Assembly: GCA_039914705.1 (NCBI GenBank)
Contig: JBDSOT010000006.1
Location: 1 to 16,733, forward strand
Origin: JBDSTW01 sp039914705
GTDB lineage: Bacteria; Pseudomonadota; Gammaproteobacteria; SURF-13
Direction: 5' to 3'
Length of the DNA stretch: 16,733 nt
The position numbers and the translations under genes are program-made. Shown piece by piece: positions 1 through 9,183 of the stretch. Under the pieces are notes generated by a model. It was not told the origin of the DNA, ran no database searches, and saw only the letters and a list, made by a program, of their open reading frames with translations. Every line of letters starts with the position of its first letter. Position 1 is the first letter of the stretch.

Positions 1-1
1 T

Positions 2-355
2 GTTGAGTTCGTGCTCGATCAGCTTGCACCGATGGGTGGCGTTCGTGCGCGCGCGATGTTCGGCGGATACGGTATTTATCAGCGTGACACGATCTTTGGG
101 ATCATTGTTGATGAGCAGTTGTACTTCAAGACCGACAGTCTCACTTGCGCGACATTTGCGGCGCAAGGGCTTGGCCCCTTTACTTACACCTCGCGCGGCA
201 AGACCATGACGATGCAATATTACGAAGCGCCGCCGGAAGTCTTTGAGGAACCCGAAGCCATGCTGAGCTGGGCGCGACAGGCCATTGGAGTGGCGTTGCG
301 GGCAAAGAGCGGCAAATCCGTTAAGGCGCAATTCCGCCCGATGAATAAAAACTGA
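2..355 (+). CDS. TfoX N-terminal domain protein, 5'-truncated by window edge
   Basis: This small protein belongs to the TfoX/Sxy N-terminal domain family. What is visible is the stretch FVLDQLAPMGGVRARAMFGGYGIY, read here in two parts (FVLDQLAPMGG and RARAMFGGYGIY), followed by a beta-rich core with YFKTD, the motif FTYTSRGKTMTMQYYEAP, and a helical end with W-A-R. The reading frame is open to the window start and the codons before the GTG at 11 already read V-E-F as in family members, so the true start lies upstream and this entry is partial. The family is named after a competence regulator of Haemophilus and Vibrio, but most stand-alone copies have no proven function, and this copy lacks the separate C-terminal TfoX domain. 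It converges on ppc. Family call is firm; function is unknown. Confidence 0.85.
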   Translation, partial: VEFVLDQLAPMGGVRARAMFGGYGIYQRDTIFGIIVDEQLYFKTDSLTCATFAAQGLGPFTYTSRGKTMTMQYYEAPPEVFEEPEAMLSWARQAIGVALRAKSGKSVKAQFRPMNKN

Positions 356-382
356 CGCGGGACGTTTTCAAAAAACATTTCG

Positions 383-461
383 GCGGGTTACAGCTGACGC
401 CTAATCCGCTCTACGATTGCTACCCTCATCCTGGCCTCCCCTCTTCATAAGGGAGAAGGGA
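383..461. repeat. Two degenerate palindromic extragenic repeats
   Basis: The 113-base gap between the convergent genes holds two imperfect hairpins. The first pairs GCGGGTTA (383-390) with TAATCCGC (402-409) through one G-U pair, around an 11-base loop. The second pairs CTCCC (436-440) with GGGAG (451-455) in a pyrimidine-rich then purine-rich context. Both resemble, from memory, common dispersed intergenic palindromes of gammaproteobacteria (GGCGGATTA...TAATCCGCC and CCCTCTCCC...GGGAGAGGG types). They may serve as weak bidirectional terminators, though neither has a clear T-tract. Confidence 0.4.
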
Positions 462-468
462 AATGGGA

Positions 469-3294
469 TCAACCCGTATTGCGCATACCCGCCGCGATGG
501 CGTTAATCGAGCGCAGTAAGGGATCAAGCCAGTTATTGCGTTCGAGTTCCTCGGGTGTTTCCTTGCGGTAACGGTCGAGCAAGGTCACCTGAATGGCGTT
601 GAGCGGATCGAGGTAGGGGTTGCGCCGGCTCAGCGAGAGCGCCAGCGGCGGGTTGTCTTCTATCAGCGTTTGCGCGCGCGCCACCTTTAATACTTGGGTC
701 AGCGTGCGCTGATATTCTTCCTTGATCAGGCCGTACATTGCCTGCGCCGTCGTACTGTCGCCGCACAGTTCGGCGTATTGGCGCGCGATTTCCATGTCGG
801 CCTTGAACAAGGCCATTTGCGTATTACTGAGCAGGGCGCGAAAGAACGGCCAAGCGTTATACATGGCCTGCAAGGTGGTCAGCCGCTTGGGATCGTCCGC
901 GCACCAGCTTTCCAGGGCCGTGCCGATACCGTACCAGGCAGGTAGCGTATGGCGCGACTGCGACCAGCCGAATACCCAGGCAATCGCGCGCACCGAACTC
1001 AGCGAACGATCGGTCTTGTTGCGATGCGAGGGCCGCGAACCGATGTTCAACTGCCCGATCTCATTGATCGGCGTGGCCTCATAGAAATAATCGAGAAAGC
1101 CGGGTTTGTTGATGAGATCGCGGTAGGTTTGCTCGCCGATTTTGGCCAGTTCATCCATGACGCGCAGGTAATCCGGATTGTCCTTAACTGGAGGCTCGAT
1201 CAAACCCCGGCTGGCCTTGAGCAAGCCGGTCACGCCCACCGATAATTCGTAGACTGCGGTCTCGGTGTTGCTGTATTTGTAGGACACCATCTCGCCCTGT
1301 TCGGTGAATTTGATCTGGCCGTGCACCGTGCCCTGGGGCTGCGCGACGATGGATTCATGGGTCGGGCCGCCGCCGCGACCGATGGTGCCGCCGCGCCCGT
1401 GGAATAAGCGGCATTCGATACCGCGCGCGTCCGTCAAGACGGTGATCTTCTTTTGCGCCTGATAGAGCATCCAGGCCGAGGCGAGGATGCCGCCGTCCTT
1501 GCACGAGTCGGAGTAACCCAGCATCACCTCTTGCAGATTGCCCGAGGCCTTGAGCAAGGCCGCGTAAACCGGGTTATCGAGCAGCGCGCCAAGCACGCCT
1601 TCGATACGCGCCAGATCATCGATGGTCTCGAACAGTGGGGCGATGCGGATGTCGCAAAACCAATTTTTGCTGCCGCTTGCATCAAGCCCGCGCTGGCCCG
1701 CCAAGCCTGCCTGACAGGCCAGCAGCATAACCTCCATGACGTGACTGGCCGTGTGTGTCATAGAGATAACATAGCTGCCGAAGGCCTGCGCGCTGGTCTC
1801 CTCCGACATAACCGCCATCGCGTCGAAGACCTCCAGAGTTTCCTGCGTCTGCGTACTCAAGGCTTGACGTTGCAGACTGATACAGTCGCCGCTCATGAGA
1901 GAATCGGTGAGTAAACGCATGCGCTCGGACTCGGACAGAGCCAGGTAGTCCACGCGCCCGGCCGTCGACTGCACGAACAATTCGGCCACGGCCGTGCTAT
2001 GGCGCGAGGACTCCTGGCGCAAGTCCATGCACAGCAGGAAGAAGCCGAAGGTCTCCACGAGGCGGATCAAATCCTTGAGTTCACCCTCGGCGATAACGCG
2101 GTCGCCGTGCGAACACAGCGAGGCGTGTATCAGATAGAGATCGGCGAGGAGTTCGGCCGCTGTCGTGTAACCACCCTCGATAAGCGGTTCGGGATGGTTG
2201 TCGAGGCGTTTTCTAAGGGTGCGTAGATTACACTCAAGCCGGTGGCGCATGATGTAAAGTTTGCGGCGGTAGGGTTCGTGGCGGAAGCGGTCGAGATTTT
2301 CGCTGAACGCCTTGGTAGCGAACGTCCCGCAGACATTTAGGCTGTCGAGCAAGGCTTGCGATGGTTGGCAGAGCCGGCTGGAATGGGTGAGGATGCGGCT
2401 GAGCGACATGACGCGCTTCAGATACTCCAGCACCACTGCCTGCGCCTTGAGACGCAACGCGAGCACCGTAGTCTCGGGCTTGACGTTGGGGTTGCCGTCG
2501 CGGTCTCCGCCTATCCATGAACCGAAACGCAAAAAGCTCGGCACGCTGATCGTCTGACCATCCGGCATAGTCTCGCTATAGGTATTAGCAATGGCCTTTT
2601 CCAGATAGCGATAGGTAATTGGCACCGCCTGAAATAAACATTCGTGAAAATACAGCACGCCGTTTTTGATCTCGTCGCGCACTTGACGTCGTGACGTGCG
2701 TACCTCATCGGTCTTCCATAAAATCTGGATCTGTCCTTCCAGCGTTTTGATTATCTCTGCCTGCTCGTTGCGGCTTAATGTTGAATCGTTCAGGCGCTCA
2801 CTGGTGATAAAGATACGTCGTAATGCCTCCATAATAGTCTGGCGTTTGGACTCGGTCGGGTGGGCGGTAATGACCGGAATATAAGCAAGCCGGTCGAGCA
2901 GCGTTTGCAGTTGTCCGGCGCTCACACCCTGGGCATGGAATAAGCGTAGCGTATGGTCAAACGACCCGAGCCAGAGCGGCCCGCCCTTATGCACCTGATG
3001 ACGTCGCTGCCGGTGTTGAAAGGCCTCTTCGGCGATGTTGACCAGGCTAAAATAGGTGCTGAAGGCGCGTACTACGTGGGTCAGCGTATCCGGGTCGAGG
3101 GCGCCGATAAGCCGTGCTAATTGCGTACGCTTGCGCGGATTATTAGTCAGGCGCAGATCAATATAGCCTTGGCGCAACATCTCCACGGCCTTGAGCACAC
3201 GCCCGCCCGCCTGGGCATGCAGGACATTGCCCAGCAGGTTGCCGAACAATTTGACGCGCGCGCGCAACTCCGTATCGGTAGGTTTTTTGGCCAT
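469..3294 (-). CDS. ppc: Phosphoenolpyruvate carboxylase
   Basis: The enzyme adds bicarbonate to phosphoenolpyruvate, giving oxaloacetate and phosphate; it is a cytoplasmic anaplerotic enzyme, usually a homotetramer. At 941 residues it has full family length. Landmarks in order are VITAHPTE (141-148, with the catalytic His145), GSWIGGDRDGNPNV (258-271), FETIDDL (555-561), MLGYSDSCKDGG (591-602), the glycine-rich FHGRGGTIGRGGGPTH (631-646), IGSRPSHR, and the conserved C-terminal end GMRNTG, where the family usually has QNTG. The N-terminus L-R-A-R-V-K-L-F-G matches the usual family start, so the ATG at 3294 is preferred although no clear Shine-Dalgarno precedes it. It lies 141 bases downstream of glgA on the same strand. 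A perfect TATAAT at 3392-3387 suggests it may have its own promoter. All key residues appear intact. Confidence 0.97.
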   Translation of the reverse strand: MAKKPTDTELRARVKLFGNLLGNVLHAQAGGRVLKAVEMLRQGYIDLRLTNNPRKRTQLARLIGALDPDTLTHVVRAFSTYFSLVNIAEEAFQHRQRRHQVHKGGPLWLGSFDHTLRLFHAQGVSAGQLQTLLDRLAYIPVITAHPTESKRQTIMEALRRIFITSERLNDSTLSRNEQAEIIKTLEGQIQILWKTDEVRTSRRQVRDEIKNGVLYFHECLFQAVPITYRYLEKAIANTYSETMPDGQTISVPSFLRFGSWIGGDRDGNPNVKPETTVLALRLKAQAVVLEYLKRVMSLSRILTHSSRLCQPSQALLDSLNVCGTFATKAFSENLDRFRHEPYRRKLYIMRHRLECNLRTLRKRLDNHPEPLIEGGYTTAAELLADLYLIHASLCSHGDRVIAEGELKDLIRLVETFGFFLLCMDLRQESSRHSTAVAELFVQSTAGRVDYLALSESERMRLLTDSLMSGDCISLQRQALSTQTQETLEVFDAMAVMSEETSAQAFGSYVISMTHTASHVMEVMLLACQAGLAGQRGLDASGSKNWFCDIRIAPLFETIDDLARIEGVLGALLDNPVYAALLKASGNLQEVMLGYSDSCKDGGILASAWMLYQAQKKITVLTDARGIECRLFHGRGGTIGRGGGPTHESIVAQPQGTVHGQIKFTEQGEMVSYKYSNTETAVYELSVGVTGLLKASRGLIEPPVKDNPDYLRVMDELAKIGEQTYRDLINKPGFLDYFYEATPINEIGQLNIGSRPSHRNKTDRSLSSVRAIAWVFGWSQSRHTLPAWYGIGTALESWCADDPKRLTTLQAMYNAWPFFRALLSNTQMALFKADMEIARQYAELCGDSTTAQAMYGLIKEEYQRTLTQVLKVARAQTLIEDNPPLALSLSRRNPYLDPLNAIQVTLLDRYRKETPEELERNNWLDPLLRSINAIAAGMRNTG

Positions 3295-3386
3295 GGGTAA
3301 GGACTAAAAAAATTCGGCGAAGCTGAAAAGTGTGCAGGCAGGATAAGACCCTGCGCGACGGTTTATGGTTAATTCTAAAGCGCGAC

Positions 3387-3426
3387 ATTATAACTCTTTA
3401 TGCCCGGGTAATCTCACTTCGGGCAT
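3387..3426 (-). promoter_or_regulatory. Possible ppc promoter with adjoining hairpin
   Basis: On the minus strand a perfect TATAAT lies at 3392-3387, about 93 bases before the ppc start. No good -35 hexamer stands 16-18 bases upstream. Instead the expected -35 area holds an inverted repeat, ATGCCCG (3400-3406) with CGGGCAT (3420-3426), around a 13-base loop. This begins 9 bases after the glgA stop. The repeat could be an operator-like site or the stem of a weak glgA terminator; it has no T-tract in either direction. Confidence 0.3.
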
Positions 3427-3435
3427 GGCTGTCCG

Positions 3436-4896
3436 CTAAACCGCTGACTCTTTTATTATCTGCTGATATAAGGAAATATACTGCTGCGCGCTTTTTTGCC
3501 AGCCAAAATCCTGCTGCATGCCTTGTTTGGCGAGGGCGCGCCATTTGTGGCTGCTGGAAAAATAGCCGATGGCGCGCAACAAGGCTGCAAGCAAGGCGTG
3601 CGGCGTGGGTTCATCAAACATAAAACCCGTGGCCGCGCCGGACTTCATACTCTCCGGCGTGGTATCGACAATCGTATCGGCCAGGCCGCCGGTGCGCCGC
3701 ACGATTGGAATCGTTCCATAACGCAGGCTGTAGATCTGGTTCAGGCCGCAGGGTTCGAAGCGCGATGGCATGATAAACATATCCGCACCGGCCTCAATGC
3801 AGTGCGCCAGTTCTTCCTGGTAGCCGATATAAACGCCCATGCGTCCGGGGTATGCCGCCGCACACTGGATTAATGTTTGCTCCAGCGCCTTCTTGCCGCT
3901 GCCTACCACCGCAATCTGAATAGGGTAGCGCATCAGTTCCGGCAAAATCTTGACCAACAGATCCATGCCCTTCTGCTCGACCAGTCGTCCCACGTAAGCG
4001 ATCAGCGGCAGGCCTTTGACCTCGGTCAGCGCAAAGCGCCGCTGCAAGTCGGCTTTATTATGTGCCTTCAATTTCAGTGTGAGTGAATTATAGTTTTGCG
4101 CGATGTAAGGATCGTGGCGCGGATCCCAGAGGCTGTAATCAACGCCGTTGAGGATACCGCTCAGTTTTGCCGCGCGATGGTTGAGCAGTCCCTCCAGACC
4201 GTAGCCAAATTCCGGTGTGCGGATTTCCTGGGCATAGCGAGGACTGACGGTGTTTAACCGGTCGGCAAATATCAGACCGCCTTTTATGAAGGAAAACTGG
4301 CCGTAGAATTCCATGGCCTCGGTTGACCACAGTTGCGGTGGCAGCCCCAGGGATTGAAAATGCGCCCAGGAAAACAATCCCTGATAGGCCAGATTGTGGA
4401 TAGTAAACAGTGTCGCAGGCCGCTTCGATTCCTGTGCAAGTAGTGCCGGAACCAGGCCGGTTTGCCAATCATTGCAATGCACCAGATCGGGTCGCCAGTT
4501 AAGTCCTGCGCGATCCAGCGCAAGACTTACCACGGCACGTGCAAACACGCAAAAACGCGCCGCATTATCCGGCCAGTCATAACCCTCAGGCCCGGCATAG
4601 GGGCCGCCGGGGCGGTCGAAATATTCCGGCGCGTCGATCAGATACAATTTAATCTGCGTCCCCGGCACGCGTCCTTCAAGCACCGTCACTGGTGCCTGAG
4701 CGCCCGGAATAATGAGTTGGGCCACGGCGGTAAGTTCACCCGCGCGCGCCAGCACCTCGCGATAGGCGGGCATCACCACGCATATATCCTGCCGCAATCC
4801 CTTGAGCGCCACGGGCAGATAACCGGCGACATCCCCGAGGCCGCCGGTTTTAATCAGCGGATGCAATTCACTGCAAGCATATAGAATCTTGGGCAT
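3436..4896 (-). CDS. glgA: Glycogen synthase (ADP-glucose, GT5)
   Basis: This is bacterial glycogen synthase, which transfers glucose from ADP-glucose to the non-reducing end of an alpha-1,4-glucan. The 486 residues match the family's usual 475-490. The N-terminal GT-B domain begins with the ADP-glucose binding motif KTGGLGDV (16-23), followed by HCNDWQTGL (140-148) and TIHNLAYQG (165-173, with the conserved His). The C-terminal domain has GRLVEQKG (303-310) and EPCGLNQ (381-387), containing the catalytic Glu381, then RTGGLADT. The ATG is preceded by AGGAC at suitable spacing. It is divergent from gnd-zwf-pgi and upstream of ppc on the same strand. No other glg gene is in the window, so the rest of the glycogen pathway must lie elsewhere. 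Assignment is firm. Confidence 0.97.
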   Translation of the reverse strand: MPKILYACSELHPLIKTGGLGDVAGYLPVALKGLRQDICVVMPAYREVLARAGELTAVAQLIIPGAQAPVTVLEGRVPGTQIKLYLIDAPEYFDRPGGPYAGPEGYDWPDNAARFCVFARAVVSLALDRAGLNWRPDLVHCNDWQTGLVPALLAQESKRPATLFTIHNLAYQGLFSWAHFQSLGLPPQLWSTEAMEFYGQFSFIKGGLIFADRLNTVSPRYAQEIRTPEFGYGLEGLLNHRAAKLSGILNGVDYSLWDPRHDPYIAQNYNSLTLKLKAHNKADLQRRFALTEVKGLPLIAYVGRLVEQKGMDLLVKILPELMRYPIQIAVVGSGKKALEQTLIQCAAAYPGRMGVYIGYQEELAHCIEAGADMFIMPSRFEPCGLNQIYSLRYGTIPIVRRTGGLADTIVDTTPESMKSGAATGFMFDEPTPHALLAALLRAIGYFSSSHKWRALAKQGMQQDFGWQKSAQQYISLYQQIIKESAV

Positions 4897-5037
4897 ACTA
4901 TTTTGTCCTAGTTAAGGCTTGTCTCGTAAAACTACCCATAATCAGCCGCAATCCTTCCCTATAAACGCCGGGATTATGGCAGTATTCAAATTATAAAGTT
5001 CGCAGTGTTAATAATGTTACGCCAAGAGGCACGCATA
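4897..5037. promoter_or_regulatory. Divergent control region between glgA and gnd
   Basis: These 141 bases separate two divergent operons and must hold both promoters unless transcription enters from outside. An AT-rich core at 4985-4997 contains TATAAA on the plus strand (4992-4997) and TATAAT on the minus strand (4995-4990), so one box could act as a -10 in either direction. I found no convincing -35 hexamer at standard spacing for either. No strong operator palindrome stands out. Confidence 0.35.
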
Positions 5038-5997
5038 ATGAGAATCGCACTACTAGGACTCGGCAAGATGGGGGCTAATATGGCGCGTCGCCTCGCACGC
5101 CATAACATCGAAGTCGTCGGCTTCAACCGCTCGCAGGAAATCGTCGATGAACTTGCCGCCCAGCGCATTATTATTCCGGCCCGCACTTTAAGCGAGGTGG
5201 TTGCTAAACTAGCCGCGCCGCGCGTGGTCTGGTTGATGCTCCCGGCAGGCGTCACTACCGAAGAGGCGATCAACCAGTTAGTTCCCTTGCTATCCAAAGG
5301 CGACATTATCGTCGATGGCGGCAATTCCAATTATCGCGACAGCGTCCGGCGCGGGCAATCCCTTATGCAAAATGAGATCGGCTTCATGGACGCGGGCACT
5401 TCCGGCGGCATCTGGGGCCTGGAAAACGGCTACTGTCTGATGGTCGGTGCTACAAAACAGACCGTGGATATTGTGTCCCCGGTACTCAAGGCCTTAGCCC
5501 CCGCCCCTGATCGCGGCTGGGCGCATGTCGGTCCCATTGGAGCCGGACATTACACCAAGATGATCCACAACGGCATCGAATACGGCATGATGCAAGCCTA
5601 TTCGGAAGGCTTCACGCTGTTGCATCGCAAGGAAGAATTTAATCTCGACCTGGCCCAGATCACCGAGTTGTGGCGGCATAGCTCTGTGGTGCGCAGTTGG
5701 CTGCTTGATCTTACCGCGCAGGCCTTCAAGGTTGACGAAACCACAACTCCCGGAACCGCTGCCCCCAAGCCCGCCCAAATTCTGGAGGCCTTGTCGCCTT
5801 ATGTGGAAGATTCAGGCGAGGGGCGTTGGACGGTAATCGAGGCCATTGAACTGGGCGTTGCCGCGCCGGTGATTACGCTCGCCGTACAAATGCGTTTTGC
5901 CAGTCGTGAAACGACCGGCTACGGATACCGTTTATTGTCGCTGATGCGCAAGGCCTTCGGCGGGCACGTCGCCCCCAAAATCGAGAAAAAATCATGA
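5038..5997 (+). CDS. gnd: 6-phosphogluconate dehydrogenase, short (YqeC/GntZ-like) form
   Basis: The enzyme oxidatively decarboxylates 6-phosphogluconate to ribulose 5-phosphate and CO2 with reduction of NAD(P)+. The 319 residues mark it as the short form; the classic E. coli type has about 470. The Rossmann motif GLGKMGANM is at 7-15, followed by VDGGNSNYRDS (92-102), GTSGGIWGLENG (120-131) and the active-site segment KMIHNGIEYG (174-183), in which Lys174, His177, Asn178 and Glu181 match known catalytic and substrate residues. DSGEGRWT (258-265) and FGGH (307-310) follow. After the second beta strand it has NRS (30-32), as in NADP-using relatives, so NADP+ may be preferred (inference). I chose the ATG at 5038 over an upstream in-frame start at 5005 because AAGAGG stands 9 bases before it and the Rossmann strand begins immediately after. 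It overlaps zwf by ATGA. Confidence 0.94.
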   Translation: MRIALLGLGKMGANMARRLARHNIEVVGFNRSQEIVDELAAQRIIIPARTLSEVVAKLAAPRVVWLMLPAGVTTEEAINQLVPLLSKGDIIVDGGNSNYRDSVRRGQSLMQNEIGFMDAGTSGGIWGLENGYCLMVGATKQTVDIVSPVLKALAPAPDRGWAHVGPIGAGHYTKMIHNGIEYGMMQAYSEGFTLLHRKEEFNLDLAQITELWRHSSVVRSWLLDLTAQAFKVDETTTPGTAAPKPAQILEALSPYVEDSGEGRWTVIEAIELGVAAPVITLAVQMRFASRETTGYGYRLLSLMRKAFGGHVAPKIEKKS

Positions 5998-7478
5998 TAG
6001 ATTCCTGCGTATTTGTTATTTTTGGGGCCACGGGAAACCTGGCGCAGAATAAATTGTTGCCCGCCCTGTATCACCTGGAAGACGCGGGGCGCTTAGGCAA
6101 AGCCATCATGATTGTCGGCTTCGGGCGCCGCGACTGGGACAATGAGGCGTGGCGCAATGAGGTGGCCAGATTGCTTGAATCACGAGTGCGCCGCGGCCTT
6201 GATACTACCGTGTTCGAAACCTTTCGCCGGCGTCTGCATTTTTTCCAGGGCGATCTGGACGATCAACAGGCGTACCAGCGTCTGAGCGAGTTTCTGGATC
6301 AGTCATCGTTCAGCGACAACAGGGTGTTCTACATGGCCATACGCCCGGCGGAATTCGGCAGCGTGAGTCAGCACCTGGTCGATGCCGGTCTGCATCAGGA
6401 GACTGATGGCTGGCGGCGTCTGGTGATTGAAAAGCCATTCGGCTACGATCTGGAGAGCGCGGAGTTGCTTGAAGAGCGCCTGCATCGAAACTTCAGCGAG
6501 CGTCAGATTTTTCGCATCGATCATTATCTGGGTAAGGGAATGGTCCAGAATGTTCTGGTATTTCGCTTCGCCAATATCATGCTGGAACCGGTGTGGGATC
6601 GTAACAACATCGACCACGTGCAGATCACCCACTCGGAGACGCAGGGCATCGGCGGGCGCGCGAATTACTATGATGGTGTGGGTGCATTGCGCGACATGCT
6701 GCAAAGTCATTTGCTGCAACTCATCACATTGGTAGCGATGGAGCCGCCGCCTAACATGGATGCAGAATCCCTGCGCGATGAAAAAGTGAAGGTGCTCAAA
6801 TCCATTCGCCCAATTCCGCAAAGCGCAGTACACGCGCAGGCCTTCCGCGCGCAGTACACGCGCGGTAAACTGGACGGGGATAAGGTGGTGGGCTATGTGG
6901 ATGAACAGGGCGTCGATCCCAAAAGCACCACCGAAACGTACGCAGCGGTCAAACTCTACATCGACAACTGGCGCTGGCGAAATGTGCCGTTTTATATCCG
7001 CACCGGCAAACGCATGGCGAAAGACACCTCGTATATTTCCATTCGTTTCAAAGAGCCGCCGCAGCGACTGTTTAGCGAGACTCCCATCGAAAAGATCAAC
7101 CCCAATTGGGTATTGCTCGGGATACAGCCGGATGAATGTCTGCGCATAGAATTACAAGCCAAGGTTCCGGGTTTGGAGATGAACACGCGCACGATTGCGC
7201 TGGATGCCAGCTTCCGCAATGAATCAGAACCTCAACTTGATGCCTACGAGGCCTTGCTGCTCGACGTCATCGTGGATGATCATTCACTGTTTCTGCGCTA
7301 TGACGAGATCAAGTGGGCATGGAAAATTATGGATCCAATCCTCAAGGTGTGGTCGATGGAGCGCGACTTTATTCCCACTTATCCGGCCGGAAGCTGGGGG
7401 CCGGAGGAGTCAAGCCGCCTGTTTCATCGCGAGTACCAGACATGGCGTAACGGTTTGGGGCCTCACGAAAAAGAATAA
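5994..7478 (+). CDS. zwf: Glucose-6-phosphate 1-dehydrogenase
   Basis: The enzyme oxidises glucose 6-phosphate to 6-phosphogluconolactone and makes NAD(P)H, the first step of the oxidative pentose phosphate or Entner-Doudoroff route. The 494 residues are normal length. The coenzyme motif reads GATGNLA (11-17), a variant of the common GASGDLA. EKPFG (146-150) and the signature RIDHYLGK (174-181) follow. Asp176, His177 and His239 correspond to the Leuconostoc enzyme's Asp177, His178 and catalytic base His240. The start codon overlaps the gnd stop (ATGA), which points to translational coupling; there is little independent Shine-Dalgarno. No 6-phosphogluconolactonase gene accompanies it in the window. 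Confidence 0.97.
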   Translation: MIDSCVFVIFGATGNLAQNKLLPALYHLEDAGRLGKAIMIVGFGRRDWDNEAWRNEVARLLESRVRRGLDTTVFETFRRRLHFFQGDLDDQQAYQRLSEFLDQSSFSDNRVFYMAIRPAEFGSVSQHLVDAGLHQETDGWRRLVIEKPFGYDLESAELLEERLHRNFSERQIFRIDHYLGKGMVQNVLVFRFANIMLEPVWDRNNIDHVQITHSETQGIGGRANYYDGVGALRDMLQSHLLQLITLVAMEPPPNMDAESLRDEKVKVLKSIRPIPQSAVHAQAFRAQYTRGKLDGDKVVGYVDEQGVDPKSTTETYAAVKLYIDNWRWRNVPFYIRTGKRMAKDTSYISIRFKEPPQRLFSETPIEKINPNWVLLGIQPDECLRIELQAKVPGLEMNTRTIALDASFRNESEPQLDAYEALLLDVIVDDHSLFLRYDEIKWAWKIMDPILKVWSMERDFIPTYPAGSWGPEESSRLFHREYQTWRNGLGPHEKE

Positions 7479-7526
7479 TCCAGAGTCTTCACTGACATTA
7501 ATTCCAACAAACAGGCCGCATAACTT

Positions 7527-9176
7527 ATGTCTGACTTGACTCAATCACCTGCCTGGCAGGCACTTCAGCAGCACTACACAGCACTATTGCCTGTGCAAAT
7601 GCGCGATCTATTCGCCGGCGATCCGCAGCGCTTTGCAAAATATTCGCTTAGCTGCGGCGACCTGCTGCTCGACTATTCTAAAAATCGTATTACCGATGAG
7701 ACCCTGGTCTTGTTACAGAATCTGGCGCGTCAGGCCAAACTCAAGACCTGGATAGAAAAGATGTTCAACGGAGAAAAGATCAACTTCACCGAATACCGCG
7801 CCGTGTTGCACGTGGCTTTGCGCAACCGCTCCAACCGGCCCATCAGTACAGAGGGCAGGAACGTCATGAAAGATGTCAATGCAGAGCTTGCGCACATGCG
7901 TGAGTTCAGCGAGGCGATCCGCAACGGTGTCTGGAAAGGCTATACGGGCAAGGCTATCAGCGATGTTGTTAATATCGGCATTGGCGGTTCGGATTTAGGG
8001 CCGATGATGGTGTGCGAGGCGCTCAGGCCCTATGCCAAGCCCGGACTGCATGTGCACTTTGTGTCGAATGTAGACGGTACACATCTCGTCGAAACCCTGA
8101 AGGATCTTGACCCGGAAACCACGCTGTTCATCGTCGCCTCCAAAACCTTCAAGACTCAGGAGACCTTGACCAATGCGCACTCAGCGCGCGACTGGTTTTT
8201 GAAAAAGGCGAATGATGAAAGCGCCGTGGCAAAACACTTTGTTGCGGTGTCCACGAATGCCAAAGAGGTGGTTAAGTTTGGCATCGACATCAGCAACATG
8301 TTCATATTCTGGGACTGGGTGGGCGGACGCTATTCGTTGTGGTCGGCCATCGGGTTACCCATTGCCATCGACATCGGCATGGATAACTTCGAGGCCTTAT
8401 TGAGCGGCGCGCACGAGATGGACGAGCATTTTCGCAACACACCCTTCGAGCGCAACATGCCCGTCATCATGGCCCTGCTCAGCATCTGGTATAACGATTT
8501 TTTCGGCGCGCAGAGTCATGCATTGCTGCCCTACGATCAATACATGCATCGCTTCCCGGCCTATTTTCAACAGGCCGGCATGGAGAGCAACGGCAAGAGT
8601 ATAACGCGCGACGGCACGCCGGTGGATTACCCGACAGGCGCGGTGATTTGGGGCGAGGCAGGTACCAACGGGCAACATGCGTTTTATCAATTAATCCATC
8701 ACGGCACGCGTCTGGTGCCCGCCGATTTTATCGCGCCCATCATTACGCATAATCCGCTCGGCAATCACCACGCCATCTTGCTTGCCAATTTCTTTGCGCA
8801 GACAGAGGCGCTGATGAAAGGCAAGACCGCCGATGAGGCGCGCACCGAACTGGTCAATGCGGGCATGAGCGGGAAAGACCTGGAGCGCCTGTTGCCGCAT
8901 CGTATATTTCCCGGCAATAAACCTACAAATTCCATCCTGATAAAAAAAATAACGCCCTTTACATTAGGCTCGCTCATTGCCTTATACGAGCACAAAATTT
9001 TCGTGCAGGGCATTATCTGGAATATTAATTCATTCGATCAGTGGGGCGTGGAACTCGGTAAGCAACTTGCCCAGAATATTCTGCCGGAACTGGAGGGTGC
9101 GGGAATTGTCAGCTCACATGATGTATCCACGAACGGCTTGATTAACCACTTTAAAGCGCACCAACACGAGGAATAA
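7527..9176 (+). CDS. pgi: Glucose-6-phosphate isomerase
   Basis: The enzyme interconverts glucose 6-phosphate and fructose 6-phosphate in the cytoplasm. Its 549 residues match the E. coli length. The sugar-binding motif NIGIGGSDLGP (149-159), SKTFKTQET (205-213), the first signature GGRYSLWSAIGLP (266-278) and the second signature NSFDQWGVELGK (501-512) are present. Catalytic Glu353, His384 and Lys512 correspond to E. coli Glu355, His386 and Lys514 with a constant offset of two. It follows zwf after 48 bases, so the three genes gnd-zwf-pgi probably share a transcript. A 7-bp hairpin comes just after the stop. Together with zwf and gnd it would permit cycling of fructose-6-P through the oxidative branch. 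Confidence 0.98.
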   Translation: MSDLTQSPAWQALQQHYTALLPVQMRDLFAGDPQRFAKYSLSCGDLLLDYSKNRITDETLVLLQNLARQAKLKTWIEKMFNGEKINFTEYRAVLHVALRNRSNRPISTEGRNVMKDVNAELAHMREFSEAIRNGVWKGYTGKAISDVVNIGIGGSDLGPMMVCEALRPYAKPGLHVHFVSNVDGTHLVETLKDLDPETTLFIVASKTFKTQETLTNAHSARDWFLKKANDESAVAKHFVAVSTNAKEVVKFGIDISNMFIFWDWVGGRYSLWSAIGLPIAIDIGMDNFEALLSGAHEMDEHFRNTPFERNMPVIMALLSIWYNDFFGAQSHALLPYDQYMHRFPAYFQQAGMESNGKSITRDGTPVDYPTGAVIWGEAGTNGQHAFYQLIHHGTRLVPADFIAPIITHNPLGNHHAILLANFFAQTEALMKGKTADEARTELVNAGMSGKDLERLLPHRIFPGNKPTNSILIKKITPFTLGSLIALYEHKIFVQGIIWNINSFDQWGVELGKQLAQNILPELEGAGIVSSHDVSTNGLINHFKAHQHEE

Positions 9177-9183
9177 TAAAAAT

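Noticed and set aside
5005..5037. An earlier start for gnd at 5005
   Set aside because: The added 11 residues precede a normal Rossmann start, and AAGAGG is well placed for the ATG at 5038.
6303..6833. A 176-codon minus-strand open frame inside zwf
   Set aside because: It is antisense to highly conserved glucose-6-phosphate dehydrogenase sequence and shows no protein family features.
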